Position numbers and translations under genes: made by a program
Origin: CAYNLY01 sp964398225
GTDB lineage: Bacteria > Pseudomonadota > Zetaproteobacteria > Mariprofundales > Mariprofundaceae
Direction: 5' to 3'
NCBI GenBank assembly: GCA_964398225.1
Contig: CAYNLY010000008.1
Span: 1-41,530, forward strand
DNA: 41,530 nucleotides
Notes under the pieces: generated by a model
What the model was told of the DNA's origin: nothing
Database searches by the model: none
What the model saw: the letters and a program-made list of their open reading frames with translations, nothing else
In this document: in pieces, positions 16,097-24,904 of the stretch
How the letters are laid out: each line of letters begins with the position of its first letter
How positions within the stretch are numbered: position 1 is the first letter of the stretch

Positions 16097-17542
16097 TCAG
16101 CGCACGGTCTTGATCAGAAAGCCTTCGGGTGGGGTCTGCTTGCTGCCCATGCCGTTCAGCGCGGCGATGCGCTCGGCCGTGAACGGGCCGAGGATCATGC
16201 CGCTCTGGCGGGCGAGTTTCTCCCAGGAATCCCCTTTCTTCCAGCGATGGAGCGCGATGCGGGGCACATCGCCGTCCCGGCTCCGGTCGTAGGGGCGGAA
16301 GCTTGCGGCGATGGCATCGAACTGAGGCTTCCAGCGCGCGAACGCCTCCCGTTCGCTCCACATCAGCAGCAGAAACAGCCGCGGCCCCTTGCGGAAGGCA
16401 TGGACGAGGATTTCCGCGTGGCTCACCCGCGGCGCGCTCATCGTCACGCGCGCGACCGCATGGTCGAAGCCGAAGCGCCGATCCTCGGCCAGCAGGCGCA
16501 GATGCCGCTTCGGAAACAGCCCGGCAAGAGCCTGGGCCGCGGTCTGGCGCTTGACCAGCTCCTTGAGCTGCATCTGGAAGAACACCTTTTGCTTGCGCAC
16601 GCGGGCGTTCAGCGCCTGCGGCGAGTTCTCGATGTGCCAGTTCTCCGGAAACTCGAGCTGGATCCCGAGTTCGGGATGAATGAAGCGGCGGCCGATCACC
16701 GCGCCCTGCTCGGGGCTGTCGCCGTAGGGGTAGCCCTCGAGCTGCCGGAGCATTTCCTCGTGCCGGACGATGCCCGGTCCGGCCTGAAGCTTGGCCGCCT
16801 TCGCAACCGCTTCCCGGATGCGCTTTTCGGTTTCCGGATGACTTGCGAACGCTCCGTGGTAGCGGACGACCTTTTCGCCGGCCTCGCGCTTTTCCATCGC
16901 GTCGATGTCGTCGAGCCGCTTCAGGGTTTCGAGGATGCCGATCGTGGCATGCGGGTCGTAGCCCGCGCGCGCGAGGTATTTCAGGCTCAGTTCGTCCGAC
17001 TGAAGCTCGGCCTCGCGGCCGTAGCCCTGGATCACCGCCAGCGCGATCAGGTCGGAAATCTGGCCGGCGGCCTGGGGAATGGGCACGAAGATCGAGGTGA
17101 TGACCATGCCGAGCCGGTAGGCCTGCATCTGCGTGTATCGTTTCACGGCGTGGCGTGCCGTCACATGCCCGATTTCGTGCCCGAGCACGGCGGCGAGCTC
17201 TGCCTCGCTGTTCAGATGCACGAGCAGGCCGCGGTGGACGTAGATGTAGCCGCCGGGCAGCGCGAACGCGTTGATCGTTGGATCGTCGACGACATGGAAC
17301 CGGTAGAACAGGTTGGGTCGGTCGCTCACCGCCGCAAGCTTTTGTCCCACGCGGTCCACATAGCGGACGAGCGGATCGGACTCCGGAAGCAACGGCATCT
17401 GGGCGGCCACCTGCTTGGCCGCCGCCTGGCCGAGCTGAAGCTCCTGCTCCTCGCTCATCAGCACGAAGTCCTTGTCCTTCGTGACCGGATTGGTCGCGCA
17501 GGCGCAGAGCAGCAGGCAGACGAGCAGGGACTTTAGCCTCAT
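16097..17542 (-). CDS. Periplasmic M48 metalloprotease lipoprotein (BepA/YfgC-like) with LysM-like tail
   Basis: A 481-residue M48 peptidase. Residues 1-15 are a lipoprotein signal ending LLLCAC, so it is probably anchored in the envelope. The zinc motif HEIGH lies near residue 122 (AVLGHEIGHVTARHAVKRY), with the third ligand in EAELQSDELSLKYLARAGY. The middle resembles BepA/LoiP-type quality-control proteases acting on outer-membrane assembly. Instead of BepA's TPR tail, the C-terminus (about 430-481) looks like a LysM-type repeat (KKGDSWEKLARQSG, ERIAALNG, EGFLIKTV), suggesting peptidoglycan contact. Its ATG overlaps the stop of the thermonuclease gene (ATGA), so it is the last gene of a three-gene overlapping operon. 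Confidence 0.88.
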   Translation of the reverse strand: MRLKSLLVCLLLCACATNPVTKDKDFVLMSEEQELQLGQAAAKQVAAQMPLLPESDPLVRYVDRVGQKLAAVSDRPNLFYRFHVVDDPTINAFALPGGYIYVHRGLLVHLNSEAELAAVLGHEIGHVTARHAVKRYTQMQAYRLGMVITSIFVPIPQAAGQISDLIALAVIQGYGREAELQSDELSLKYLARAGYDPHATIGILETLKRLDDIDAMEKREAGEKVVRYHGAFASHPETEKRIREAVAKAAKLQAGPGIVRHEEMLRQLEGYPYGDSPEQGAVIGRRFIHPELGIQLEFPENWHIENSPQALNARVRKQKVFFQMQLKELVKRQTAAQALAGLFPKRHLRLLAEDRRFGFDHAVARVTMSAPRVSHAEILVHAFRKGPRLFLLLMWSEREAFARWKPQFDAIAASFRPYDRSRDGDVPRIALHRWKKGDSWEKLARQSGMILGPFTAERIAALNGMGSKQTPPEGFLIKTVR

Positions 17543-18369
17543 GGGGCGATCGTCTCCGGTTCCGCTTCGGGCGGCAAGAGCCTGTTCAGGTCGCAGGGCG
17601 TGTGCAGGGCCAGATACAGCCGGGTGCCGCGTCCCGCCCGGACGACGCCGCGCACGAGCACGCGCTCGCCCTCCTGGAGGGTCAATCCCTTCCCGAACAG
17701 CTTGCGGTATTTGCGGGGAACGGTGATTTGAAGCCGGCCCAGGCGAAAGCGCCAGCGGCGCGGGTTGCGAACCGTTCCGCGCCAGACACGGAACCGGCCG
17801 ATGTGTTCAGGTTCCACTAGGCCCGCGTCCAGAATGCGGAAGGCTTTGGTGGCCCAGATGCCGCGGCGCTCAAGCTGGGCCTTTCGCTCGGCGCGAAGGA
17901 GGCGGTCGCACCAGCGAAGGTTGGGCGCAAAGGTGTACACATGCGCCAGTCCCTCGCGCACGAGCCGCTCGTTGACCCAGGTGCCGTCGCGCCGGTAGAT
18001 CTGCGCAAGCCAGCGCCCGTAGCGGTCCTTGCGCTCCGCATCAAAGCTCAGACGCACGTTTTCGAACTCGATCAGCGAAGCCAGCCGCAGCCGGGCCGCC
18101 TCGCCCAGCGGCTGTCCCGGTTCGCGGTCGTGGCGGATTTCCGGCGCGTTGATGCCGAGCAGCCGGACCTTGCGCCCGTCTGCGGTTACGAAGGTGTCGC
18201 CGTCCACGACATGCCGGACCTTGACCCAGGTGCCGGTGGAAAGCACCGAGAGTGTGCCCGCCGGCGCGAACGGTGCCGCACACAGTAGCGGCGCGATGAG
18301 CGCGGCGGGAACCCATAGGATCCGCGCGCGCCGCCTTCTAGGTTTCCAGCGTTCCGACCAGATCCGCAT
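17539..18369 (-). CDS. Thermonuclease (SNase) family protein, probably secreted
   Basis: A 276-residue staphylococcal-nuclease-fold protein. After a basic N-terminus and a hydrophobic stretch (WVPAALIAPLLCAAPFAPA, likely an export signal), the OB-fold carries the nuclease residues: aspartates in VVDGDTFV, the arginine in VRLLGINAPEIRHD, the glutamate in LGEAARLRL, and the arginine in DRYGRWLAQIYR. About 100 further residues (180-276) hold a second beta-rich region without recognised catalytic residues. ATG 18369 is the best start (GGGA eight bases before), which makes the gene overlap the end of pyrD by 32 bases. A secreted nuclease next to an envelope protease suggests periplasmic scavenging or quality control, but this is inference. 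Confidence 0.82.
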   Translation of the reverse strand: MRIWSERWKPRRRRARILWVPAALIAPLLCAAPFAPAGTLSVLSTGTWVKVRHVVDGDTFVTADGRKVRLLGINAPEIRHDREPGQPLGEAARLRLASLIEFENVRLSFDAERKDRYGRWLAQIYRRDGTWVNERLVREGLAHVYTFAPNLRWCDRLLRAERKAQLERRGIWATKAFRILDAGLVEPEHIGRFRVWRGTVRNPRRWRFRLGRLQITVPRKYRKLFGKGLTLQEGERVLVRGVVRAGRGTRLYLALHTPCDLNRLLPPEAEPETIAP

Positions 18370-19270
18370 AGCGGCCAATCCCGTGGGCGGTCAGATAATC
18401 GCGCACGCCATCGAGAAGTTCGCGGCAGAGCAGCGGGTTGTAGAACAGTCCGGTTCCCAGCCCGAGCGCGCGCGCGCCGGTGATCGCGAACTCGAGCGCA
18501 TCCCGGGCGTTCGTGATGCCGCCCTGGCCCAGGATCGGGATGCCATGCTTTCGGGCCACCTGATGGGTCTGATGCAGCTTCCAGAGCGCGACCGGCTTGA
18601 TCGCGGGGCCCGAAAGTCCGCCCGAGACATTGGCGAGCACCGGCCGGCGCGTGTCGACGTCCACGGCCATGCCGACCAGCGTGTTGATCACCGATAGCCC
18701 GTCGCTTCCCGCCTCGATCACGCGGCGTGCCGTTTCGGCGATGTCGGCGTTGTTCGGCGAAAGCTTCGTGATCAGGGGCTTGTTCGTGCACGGCCGCATC
18801 GCCTCGACGACGCGGGCGGCCATCTCGGGATCGTTGCCGAAATGCACGCCGCCGGCCTTCACGTTCGGGCAGGAAATGTTGATCTCGATCGCGGTCACGG
18901 GGGAGTTGTCGAAGATCCGGGCGACCTCCGCGTATTCCTCGAGCGTCGAGCCGTTCGCGTTCGCCCAGAACTGCGTTTCGTGATGCGGAAGCCGCGGAAG
19001 GATCCGTTCGACGACGAATCGGGCGCCGGGGTTCTGCAGGCCGATCGCATTGAGCATGCCGGCCGGCGTTTCGTAGACGCGGTGCGGTGGGTTGCCGAGC
19101 CGGGGTTCAAGCGTCGTGCCTTTCAGGATGACCGCGCCGACCAGTCGGTTGTCCCAGCCCTCGATGCGCGTGAACTCCTCGCCGAAGCCGACGCATCCGG
19201 AGAGCAGCACAAGCGGGGTCTGCAGACGGAGGCCTGCGAAATCGACGCTGAGATCGGGGGATTCGGGCAT
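18338..19270 (-). CDS. pyrD: Dihydroorotate dehydrogenase, class 1B-type catalytic subunit
   Basis: A 310-residue FMN-dependent TIM-barrel enzyme that oxidises dihydroorotate to orotate in pyrimidine synthesis. Diagnostic pieces are LQTPLVLLSGCVGFGEEF, KGTTLEPRLGNPPHRV, the catalytic cysteine in INISCPNVKAGG, the FMN lysine in PLITKLSPN, and GQGGITNARDALEFAITGA. A cysteine at the active site, not a serine, marks class 1, and the overall pattern fits class 1B, which normally pairs with the NAD-linked flavin/Fe-S subunit PyrK. No pyrK lies in the window. TAGTCT sits six bases before the ATG with no Shine-Dalgarno site. It leads the overlapping operon pyrD / nuclease / M48 protease. Confidence 0.9.
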   Translation of the reverse strand: MPESPDLSVDFAGLRLQTPLVLLSGCVGFGEEFTRIEGWDNRLVGAVILKGTTLEPRLGNPPHRVYETPAGMLNAIGLQNPGARFVVERILPRLPHHETQFWANANGSTLEEYAEVARIFDNSPVTAIEINISCPNVKAGGVHFGNDPEMAARVVEAMRPCTNKPLITKLSPNNADIAETARRVIEAGSDGLSVINTLVGMAVDVDTRRPVLANVSGGLSGPAIKPVALWKLHQTHQVARKHGIPILGQGGITNARDALEFAITGARALGLGTGLFYNPLLCRELLDGVRDYLTAHGIGRYADLVGTLET

Positions 19271-19276
19271 GGTCGA

Positions 19277-19282
19277 AGACTA
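19277..19282 (-). promoter_or_regulatory. -10-like hexamer six bases before pyrD (possible leaderless start)
   Basis: On the minus strand TAGTCT ends six bases (TCGACC) before the pyrD ATG. The -35 region is poor (TGGGCG at 17-base spacing). Listed mainly because the same spacing recurs at other genes lacking a Shine-Dalgarno site. Confidence 0.22.
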
Positions 19283-19322
19283 GCGGGCGGGGAGCCCTTC
19301 GCCCACTCCGTGCGGCTCCGGC

Positions 19323-19328
19323 TATAAT
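19323..19328 (+). promoter_or_regulatory. Consensus -10 box (TATAAT) before the SYLF protein gene
   Basis: A perfect TATAAT hexamer at 19323-19328 in GC-rich surroundings, 37 bases before the chosen ATG. The best -35 (TTCGCC at 19298) is weak and spaced at 19. Start of transcription would be near 19335, leaving a leader that contains the GGAGG ribosome-binding site. This argues against the in-frame ATG at 19327 as translation start. Confidence 0.45.
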
Positions 19329-19365
19329 GGATATGGCGCGCAATGCGTTCCGATGGAGGTGGATG

Positions 19366-20076
19366 ATGAACCGCAACAGTTCGATGAGGCTGCAGGCCGC
19401 GTTCCTCATGCTGCTGTCCGGGCTGCTTCTGGGGGGCTGGGCGCCTGCCTGGGCCGGCGATGCGGCCAAGGCCCGGCTCAAGGTCGAGGAGGCCGCGGAT
19501 GTGCTTTCGGACATCATGGAAAGCCCCGACAAGGGCATTCCGAAGGATCTGCTCCGTAATGCGGCAGGCGTTGCGATCTTTCCGGGCGTGATCAAGGGCG
19601 GGTTCGTCGTCGGCGCCGAATATGGGCGCGGGGTGATCCTGCACCACGACAAGCAGCGCAACCGCTGGTCGCCGCCGGCGTTCTACAGTATCGCGGCCGG
19701 GTCGTTCGGCTGGCAGATCGGCGCCCAGAGCACCGACCTGATCCTCGTGTTCCGGAGCGAACGCGGATTCAAGGCGATGCTCGGCAACGAGTTCAAGCTG
19801 GGCGCCGACGCCTCGGTGGCCGCGGGGCCCGTGGGACGGAAGATGCAGGCAGGAACGGACCTGAGCCTGAAGGCCGAGATCTTTTCCTATTCGCGAAGTC
19901 GGGGGCTGTTCGCAGGGCTTGCGCTGGAAGGTGCGAAGATCAACGAGCTGCCCAAGTACAACCGCGCCTTCTACGGCCGGAAGGTTTCGGCCGAGGACAT
20001 CCTGCTCGGCGGGCGCGTCCGGGCGCCGAAGGCGGCGAAAAAGCTCATCGCCGCGCTTGCGCGGGCCAGTCGCTGA
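19366..20076 (+). CDS. Secreted SYLF/Ysc84-domain lipid-binding protein
   Basis: A 236-residue protein with a signal peptide (MNRNSSMRLQ start, hydrophobic core AAFLMLLSGLLLGG, likely cleavage after AWA near residue 30). The rest is one SYLF domain: AKARLKVEEAADVLSDIM, then RNAAGVAIFPGVIKGGFVVG, GSFGWQIGAQSTDLILVF and LGADASVAAGPVGRKMQAG. The domain binds phosphoinositides in eukaryotes; bacterial members are periplasmic or outer-membrane associated and of unclear role. Of the tandem ATGs at 19363 and 19366, the second has the better distance (six bases) from GGAGG at 19355-19359. Its end overlaps that of the convergent dehydrogenase gene by 32 bases. Confidence 0.88.
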   Translation: MNRNSSMRLQAAFLMLLSGLLLGGWAPAWAGDAAKARLKVEEAADVLSDIMESPDKGIPKDLLRNAAGVAIFPGVIKGGFVVGAEYGRGVILHHDKQRNRWSPPAFYSIAAGSFGWQIGAQSTDLILVFRSERGFKAMLGNEFKLGADASVAAGPVGRKMQAGTDLSLKAEIFSYSRSRGLFAGLALEGAKINELPKYNRAFYGRKVSAEDILLGGRVRAPKAAKKLIAALARASR

Positions 20077-20803
20077 ACGGCGGAGGAAGCTTCAGCGTGC
20101 GCGCGTGCACGACCTCGCCGCGCAGCTTTGAGGAGGCTTCCGACAGCAGGTACAGATAGGCCGGCACGACTGAGGATGGCGGCGGCACCTCGCTCGGATG
20201 CATGCCGCCGTAGGTGCGACGGAACAGTTCGGTGCGCACGAGCCCCGGATTCAGCGTGTTGAAGCGGTAGGGCGCATCGGGGTGCTCGATCGTCCACATC
20301 GCGGCCGCATAGCCCAGCGCCCGCTTGGCCAGACCGTAGCCGTGCCAGTTGGGCTGGTCGCGCGCGACCATGTCGCAGGTCGTGAACACGACCGAGCAGG
20401 CCTTTCCGCGCCGGATCAGGGGCAGCAGCACGCGCGTGAGCATGTTCGGCGCGGTCAGGTGAATGTCGAGCATCGCGCGGAAGTCCTCGGTCTTCACATA
20501 CTGCATCGGCGTGCATCGCTTGATGAAGCCGGCGCAGTGCACCAGCCCGTCCAGATGCGGGATCTGGTCCTTGAGCGCGAGAAACAGGCGGTCGTAGGCA
20601 TCGAACTGGAGAAGGTCGAACGGAACGCACAGGCAGCGCCCGCCCGCCTGCTCGATGCGGGCCTGGGTGTCGGCCAGCGCATCCTCGTCCCGGCCCAGCG
20701 CCACCACGTTGGCGCCAAGCGTGCCCAGCGCGATCGCGACCTCGCGTCCGATGCCGCTGGATGCGCCGGTGACGAGCTGGATCGAGTCCTTCAGCGACTG
20801 CAT
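20045..20803 (-). CDS. Short-chain dehydrogenase/reductase (YciK-like) with altered catalytic tetrad
   Basis: A 252-residue Rossmann-fold SDR. The nucleotide-binding TGASSGIGRE is at 12-21 and the active-site YGLAK at 156-160 (Y156, K160). The overall pattern, including NPGLVRTELFRRTYGG, resembles gammaproteobacterial YciK. Two residues of the usual Asn-Ser-Tyr-Lys tetrad differ: the serine position, 13 before Y156, is C143 (in FTTCDMVARD), and the asparagine position reads H115 (LDIHLTAPN). Threonines at 141-142 might substitute for the serine. The cofactor loop ALGRDEDAL suggests NADP. Start is ATG 20803, next to GGGAGG; an ATG directly before it is too close to that site. The substrate is unknown and activity may be reduced or changed. 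Confidence 0.85.
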   Translation of the reverse strand: MQSLKDSIQLVTGASSGIGREVAIALGTLGANVVALGRDEDALADTQARIEQAGGRCLCVPFDLLQFDAYDRLFLALKDQIPHLDGLVHCAGFIKRCTPMQYVKTEDFRAMLDIHLTAPNMLTRVLLPLIRRGKACSVVFTTCDMVARDQPNWHGYGLAKRALGYAAAMWTIEHPDAPYRFNTLNPGLVRTELFRRTYGGMHPSEVPPPSSVVPAYLYLLSEASSKLRGEVVHARTLKLPPPFSDWPAQARR

Positions 20804-20824
20804 CATGCCTCCCTTTTCGAGCGT

Positions 20825-20846
20825 ATCGCCCCGTATGGGGGGCGAT
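20825..20846. repeat. Perfect 8-base inverted repeat in the leader of the SDR gene
   Basis: ATCGCCCC, six-base loop GTATGG, GGGGCGAT. It lies 21 bases upstream of the SDR start in the 155-base gap shared with ettA, and could be an operator or a leader hairpin. No T-tract follows, so it is not an intrinsic terminator. Confidence 0.4.
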
Positions 20847-20958
20847 GGTAGCGGCAGGGCGCTTCCGCTGCACGGCGGCAATGCGCGTGGCGGGCCCCAA
20901 GGATGCCGGCTAGGCTTCGTGCGCTCCGGCGGCATGCCGGTTTCGCGGAGGCGATCGG

Positions 20959-22632
<1,674 letters not shown>

Positions 22633-22633
22633 T

Positions 22634-24844
22634 TCAGACTTCGGCCGACTCGACCAGCCGCGCGACCGACTGGCTGAAGCGGCCGATCGAGAACGGCTTG
22701 GGGATCACCTCGGTTCGGGGCGCGAAGAGCTCGGGGGCTTCCTCGATGCCCCGATCGTATCCGGTGGCAAACAGAATGGGCTGCTCGGGCCGGATCTGGC
22801 GGATGCGCCGCGCGGTTTCGACGCCGCCGAGCCCCGGCATCACGATGTCCAGAATCACCAGCGCGTAGCGCTCCCGCCCGATCATGTCGAGCGCTTCCTC
22901 GCCGCTGGCCGCTGCATCCACCTGATAGCCGAGCTGTTCAAGCACTTCACCGGCCGCATCACGGAATACCTGTTCGTCGTCCACGACAAGGATCCGCTCC
23001 CCCCGCCCATACATGATCTCGTGCGAGATTTCGCGGGGGTCGAGCCGCTCGACGTGGCGCGGCAGCAGCAGCCGGAACGTGGCTCCGCCCCATTCGTTGC
23101 CGTCCACTTCCAGCGCGCCGCCCAGCTGATGGGCAAGGCCATGAACCATCGGCAGCCCCAGCCCCGTGCCTCGGCCCACCTCGCGGGTCGTGAAGAACGG
23201 CTCGAAGATGCGGCCCCGGAGTTCTTCGGGCACACCGGGGCCGTTGTCCGCCACTTCGATGCAGGCGAGTTTCCGCGAGGCCAGGTCGGGATGGACGGTC
23301 AGGTAGGCTTCGTCGGCATCGAAGCGGCGGATCCGGATCGCAATCCTCGGCGTCGGCCTGTCCTCGACCGCCAGCACCGCATTCTCGACCAGTTCGGCCA
23401 GGGCCTCGGCCAGCTTGCCGCGATCGGCCCGGACCGAAAGCCCGTTCTCGGTCTCGATGACGAGCGCCACGCCCGGCGGCACGAGCGGCCGCAGCCAGGG
23501 CGCCTTCGGATGAACGAGTTCTTCCAGCGCAAAGGTTTCGGCCTTCATTGGAACGCGCCGGGCAAAGGCGAGCATCTGTTCGATCATGCCGGCGGCACGC
23601 TCGATCAGGAGCTCGATCCGCTCGAGCCGTTCGCGGTCGCGGGGGTCCCGCAGCGACTGGCGGAGCAGGTACACGTTGCCGGCCATGCCCGCGAGCGCGT
23701 TGTTGAACTCGTGCGCTATGCCTCCGACCATCGTCGCGGTGGTTTCCATCCGGTGAGCGAACGCACGGCGTTCGGCCTCCTGCTGCTGCCGGGTCTTGCG
23801 CTGGCTGATGTCGTGCACCAGGCCGTAGGCGGCCGAAGGCGTTCCGTCCGGCGCATACACCAGGGTCAGGCTTTCGCCGTACCAGCGCACCTCACCGTCC
23901 ATCTGAACCTGGTAGGCGAGGTCGAGGTGCTGCTGGCGTTTTTCGATCGCATCGGCCAGCTGCCGGCGCAGGCCGCGGGCGAGGTTGGGCGCGTTCGTCC
24001 ACTCCCAGAGCTGCATCCCGCAAAGCTTTTCGGCCGGTACGCCGAGCACGGGCGCCGATTTTTCGCTGACGCCTCCGTAGACTTTGGCATCGTCGCTCCA
24101 CCAGAAGCAGGCCGGCAGCACCTCCATCATTTCCACCAGGCGTGCGTGCAGGTCCTGGCGCTGGCGGCGAAGGCCCTCGAGCGCATCCAGGATCTCGGCT
24201 GCCTCCCTGGGGAGACTTGCTCGAAGGTCGTCCAGCCGGGTTCCCGGCTGGCCCAGGGCTGCCTGGCGGACCCGTTCGATCGGGGCCACCAGCCTTCGGT
24301 CCAGACCCCGGCGCAGCGCGATGGTGGACAGCGCCACCAGCGCCAGCATCAGCAGCGCGGTCCAGGCGGTCGTCGCGAAAATGGCCAGCGTCACCGGGCG
24401 GTCGTCCATGATCAGCGCCAGCCGGGCCGGATGGCCGGGGATCGCGCGCTCGTAGAGGTGCAGATTGTGCTCCCGGCCGACGATGCCGGCCAGGCTCTCC
24501 GCGCTCAGCGGCTCGGAAAAGGCGAGGCGCCCCTGTTCGCCCGGAGCCAGCGAGACATGCACGAGCCGGCCGCTCGCATCCACGAGCAGGATCGCCGAGA
24601 TCACATCGGTATGAACGAGCGAATCGCTTTCCTCGCGGATCGAGCGGGTGTCCTGCTCGTCCAGGTGCCGGGCGAACTCCCGGGTCTGGTAGTCGAGCCT
24701 GTGCTGGGCCATCAGATCCAGGATGTAGCCCTTGAGCTGGCCAAACGAAAGCAGGAACACCACGCCCAGAAAGGCGAAGAACGCCGCCGTCCAGACGAGC
24801 ATCGTCCGGGTCAGATAGGCGTGAAGCGAACGAGGTGCGGTCAT
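22634..24844 (-). CDS. Membrane-bound hybrid sensor histidine kinase with PAS and receiver domains
   Basis: About 736 residues. Two transmembrane segments (about 15-33 and 155-177) bracket a 120-residue extracytoplasmic sensor region; a HAMP-like linker follows, then a PAS domain (about 235-350, PACFWWSDDAKVYGGVS, GLVHDISQRK). The phospho-acceptor histidine is in MVGGIAHEFNNALAG, the ATPase domain shows ENAVLAVED, VADNGPGVP and GTGLGLPMVHG, and a C-terminal receiver carries VVDDEQ, LDIVMP (acceptor aspartate) and IPKPFS. The acceptor histidine sits in a loosely conserved HisKA helix. ATG 24844 is preferred over an in-frame GTG at 24856, which would lie immediately behind the candidate -10 box. 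No response regulator adjoins it; the orphan receiver at 13470 is a possible partner only by default. Confidence 0.88.
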   Translation of the reverse strand: MTAPRSLHAYLTRTMLVWTAAFFAFLGVVFLLSFGQLKGYILDLMAQHRLDYQTREFARHLDEQDTRSIREESDSLVHTDVISAILLVDASGRLVHVSLAPGEQGRLAFSEPLSAESLAGIVGREHNLHLYERAIPGHPARLALIMDDRPVTLAIFATTAWTALLMLALVALSTIALRRGLDRRLVAPIERVRQAALGQPGTRLDDLRASLPREAAEILDALEGLRRQRQDLHARLVEMMEVLPACFWWSDDAKVYGGVSEKSAPVLGVPAEKLCGMQLWEWTNAPNLARGLRRQLADAIEKRQQHLDLAYQVQMDGEVRWYGESLTLVYAPDGTPSAAYGLVHDISQRKTRQQQEAERRAFAHRMETTATMVGGIAHEFNNALAGMAGNVYLLRQSLRDPRDRERLERIELLIERAAGMIEQMLAFARRVPMKAETFALEELVHPKAPWLRPLVPPGVALVIETENGLSVRADRGKLAEALAELVENAVLAVEDRPTPRIAIRIRRFDADEAYLTVHPDLASRKLACIEVADNGPGVPEELRGRIFEPFFTTREVGRGTGLGLPMVHGLAHQLGGALEVDGNEWGGATFRLLLPRHVERLDPREISHEIMYGRGERILVVDDEQVFRDAAGEVLEQLGYQVDAAASGEEALDMIGRERYALVILDIVMPGLGGVETARRIRQIRPEQPILFATGYDRGIEEAPELFAPRTEVIPKPFSIGRFSQSVARLVESAEV

Positions 24845-24856
24845 GTCCTGCTTCAC

Positions 24857-24884
24857 ACTATCGGAAAAAGCAGGCCGGGCACAA
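24857..24884 (-). promoter_or_regulatory. Candidate kinase promoter overlapping the pycB terminator
   Basis: On the minus strand TTGTGC (24879-24884) falls in the loop and 3' arm of the terminator hairpin; 16 bases later GATAGT (24857-24862, four of six matches) lies just past the T-tract. Transcription would begin near 24850, beyond the terminator and a few bases before ATG 24844. The -35 match is only three of six, so the call is tentative. Confidence 0.28.
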
Positions 24885-24892
24885 GCCCGGCC
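24865..24892 (-). terminator. Intrinsic terminator of pycA-pycB
   Basis: Read on the minus strand: perfect 8-bp stem GGCCGGGC / GCCCGGCC with the 4-base loop TTGT, then TGC and five T residues. It begins 12 bases after the pycB stop codon and ends about 20 bases before the kinase ATG. Confidence 0.8.
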
Positions 24893-24904
24893 GGAGCCCA
24901 GCGC

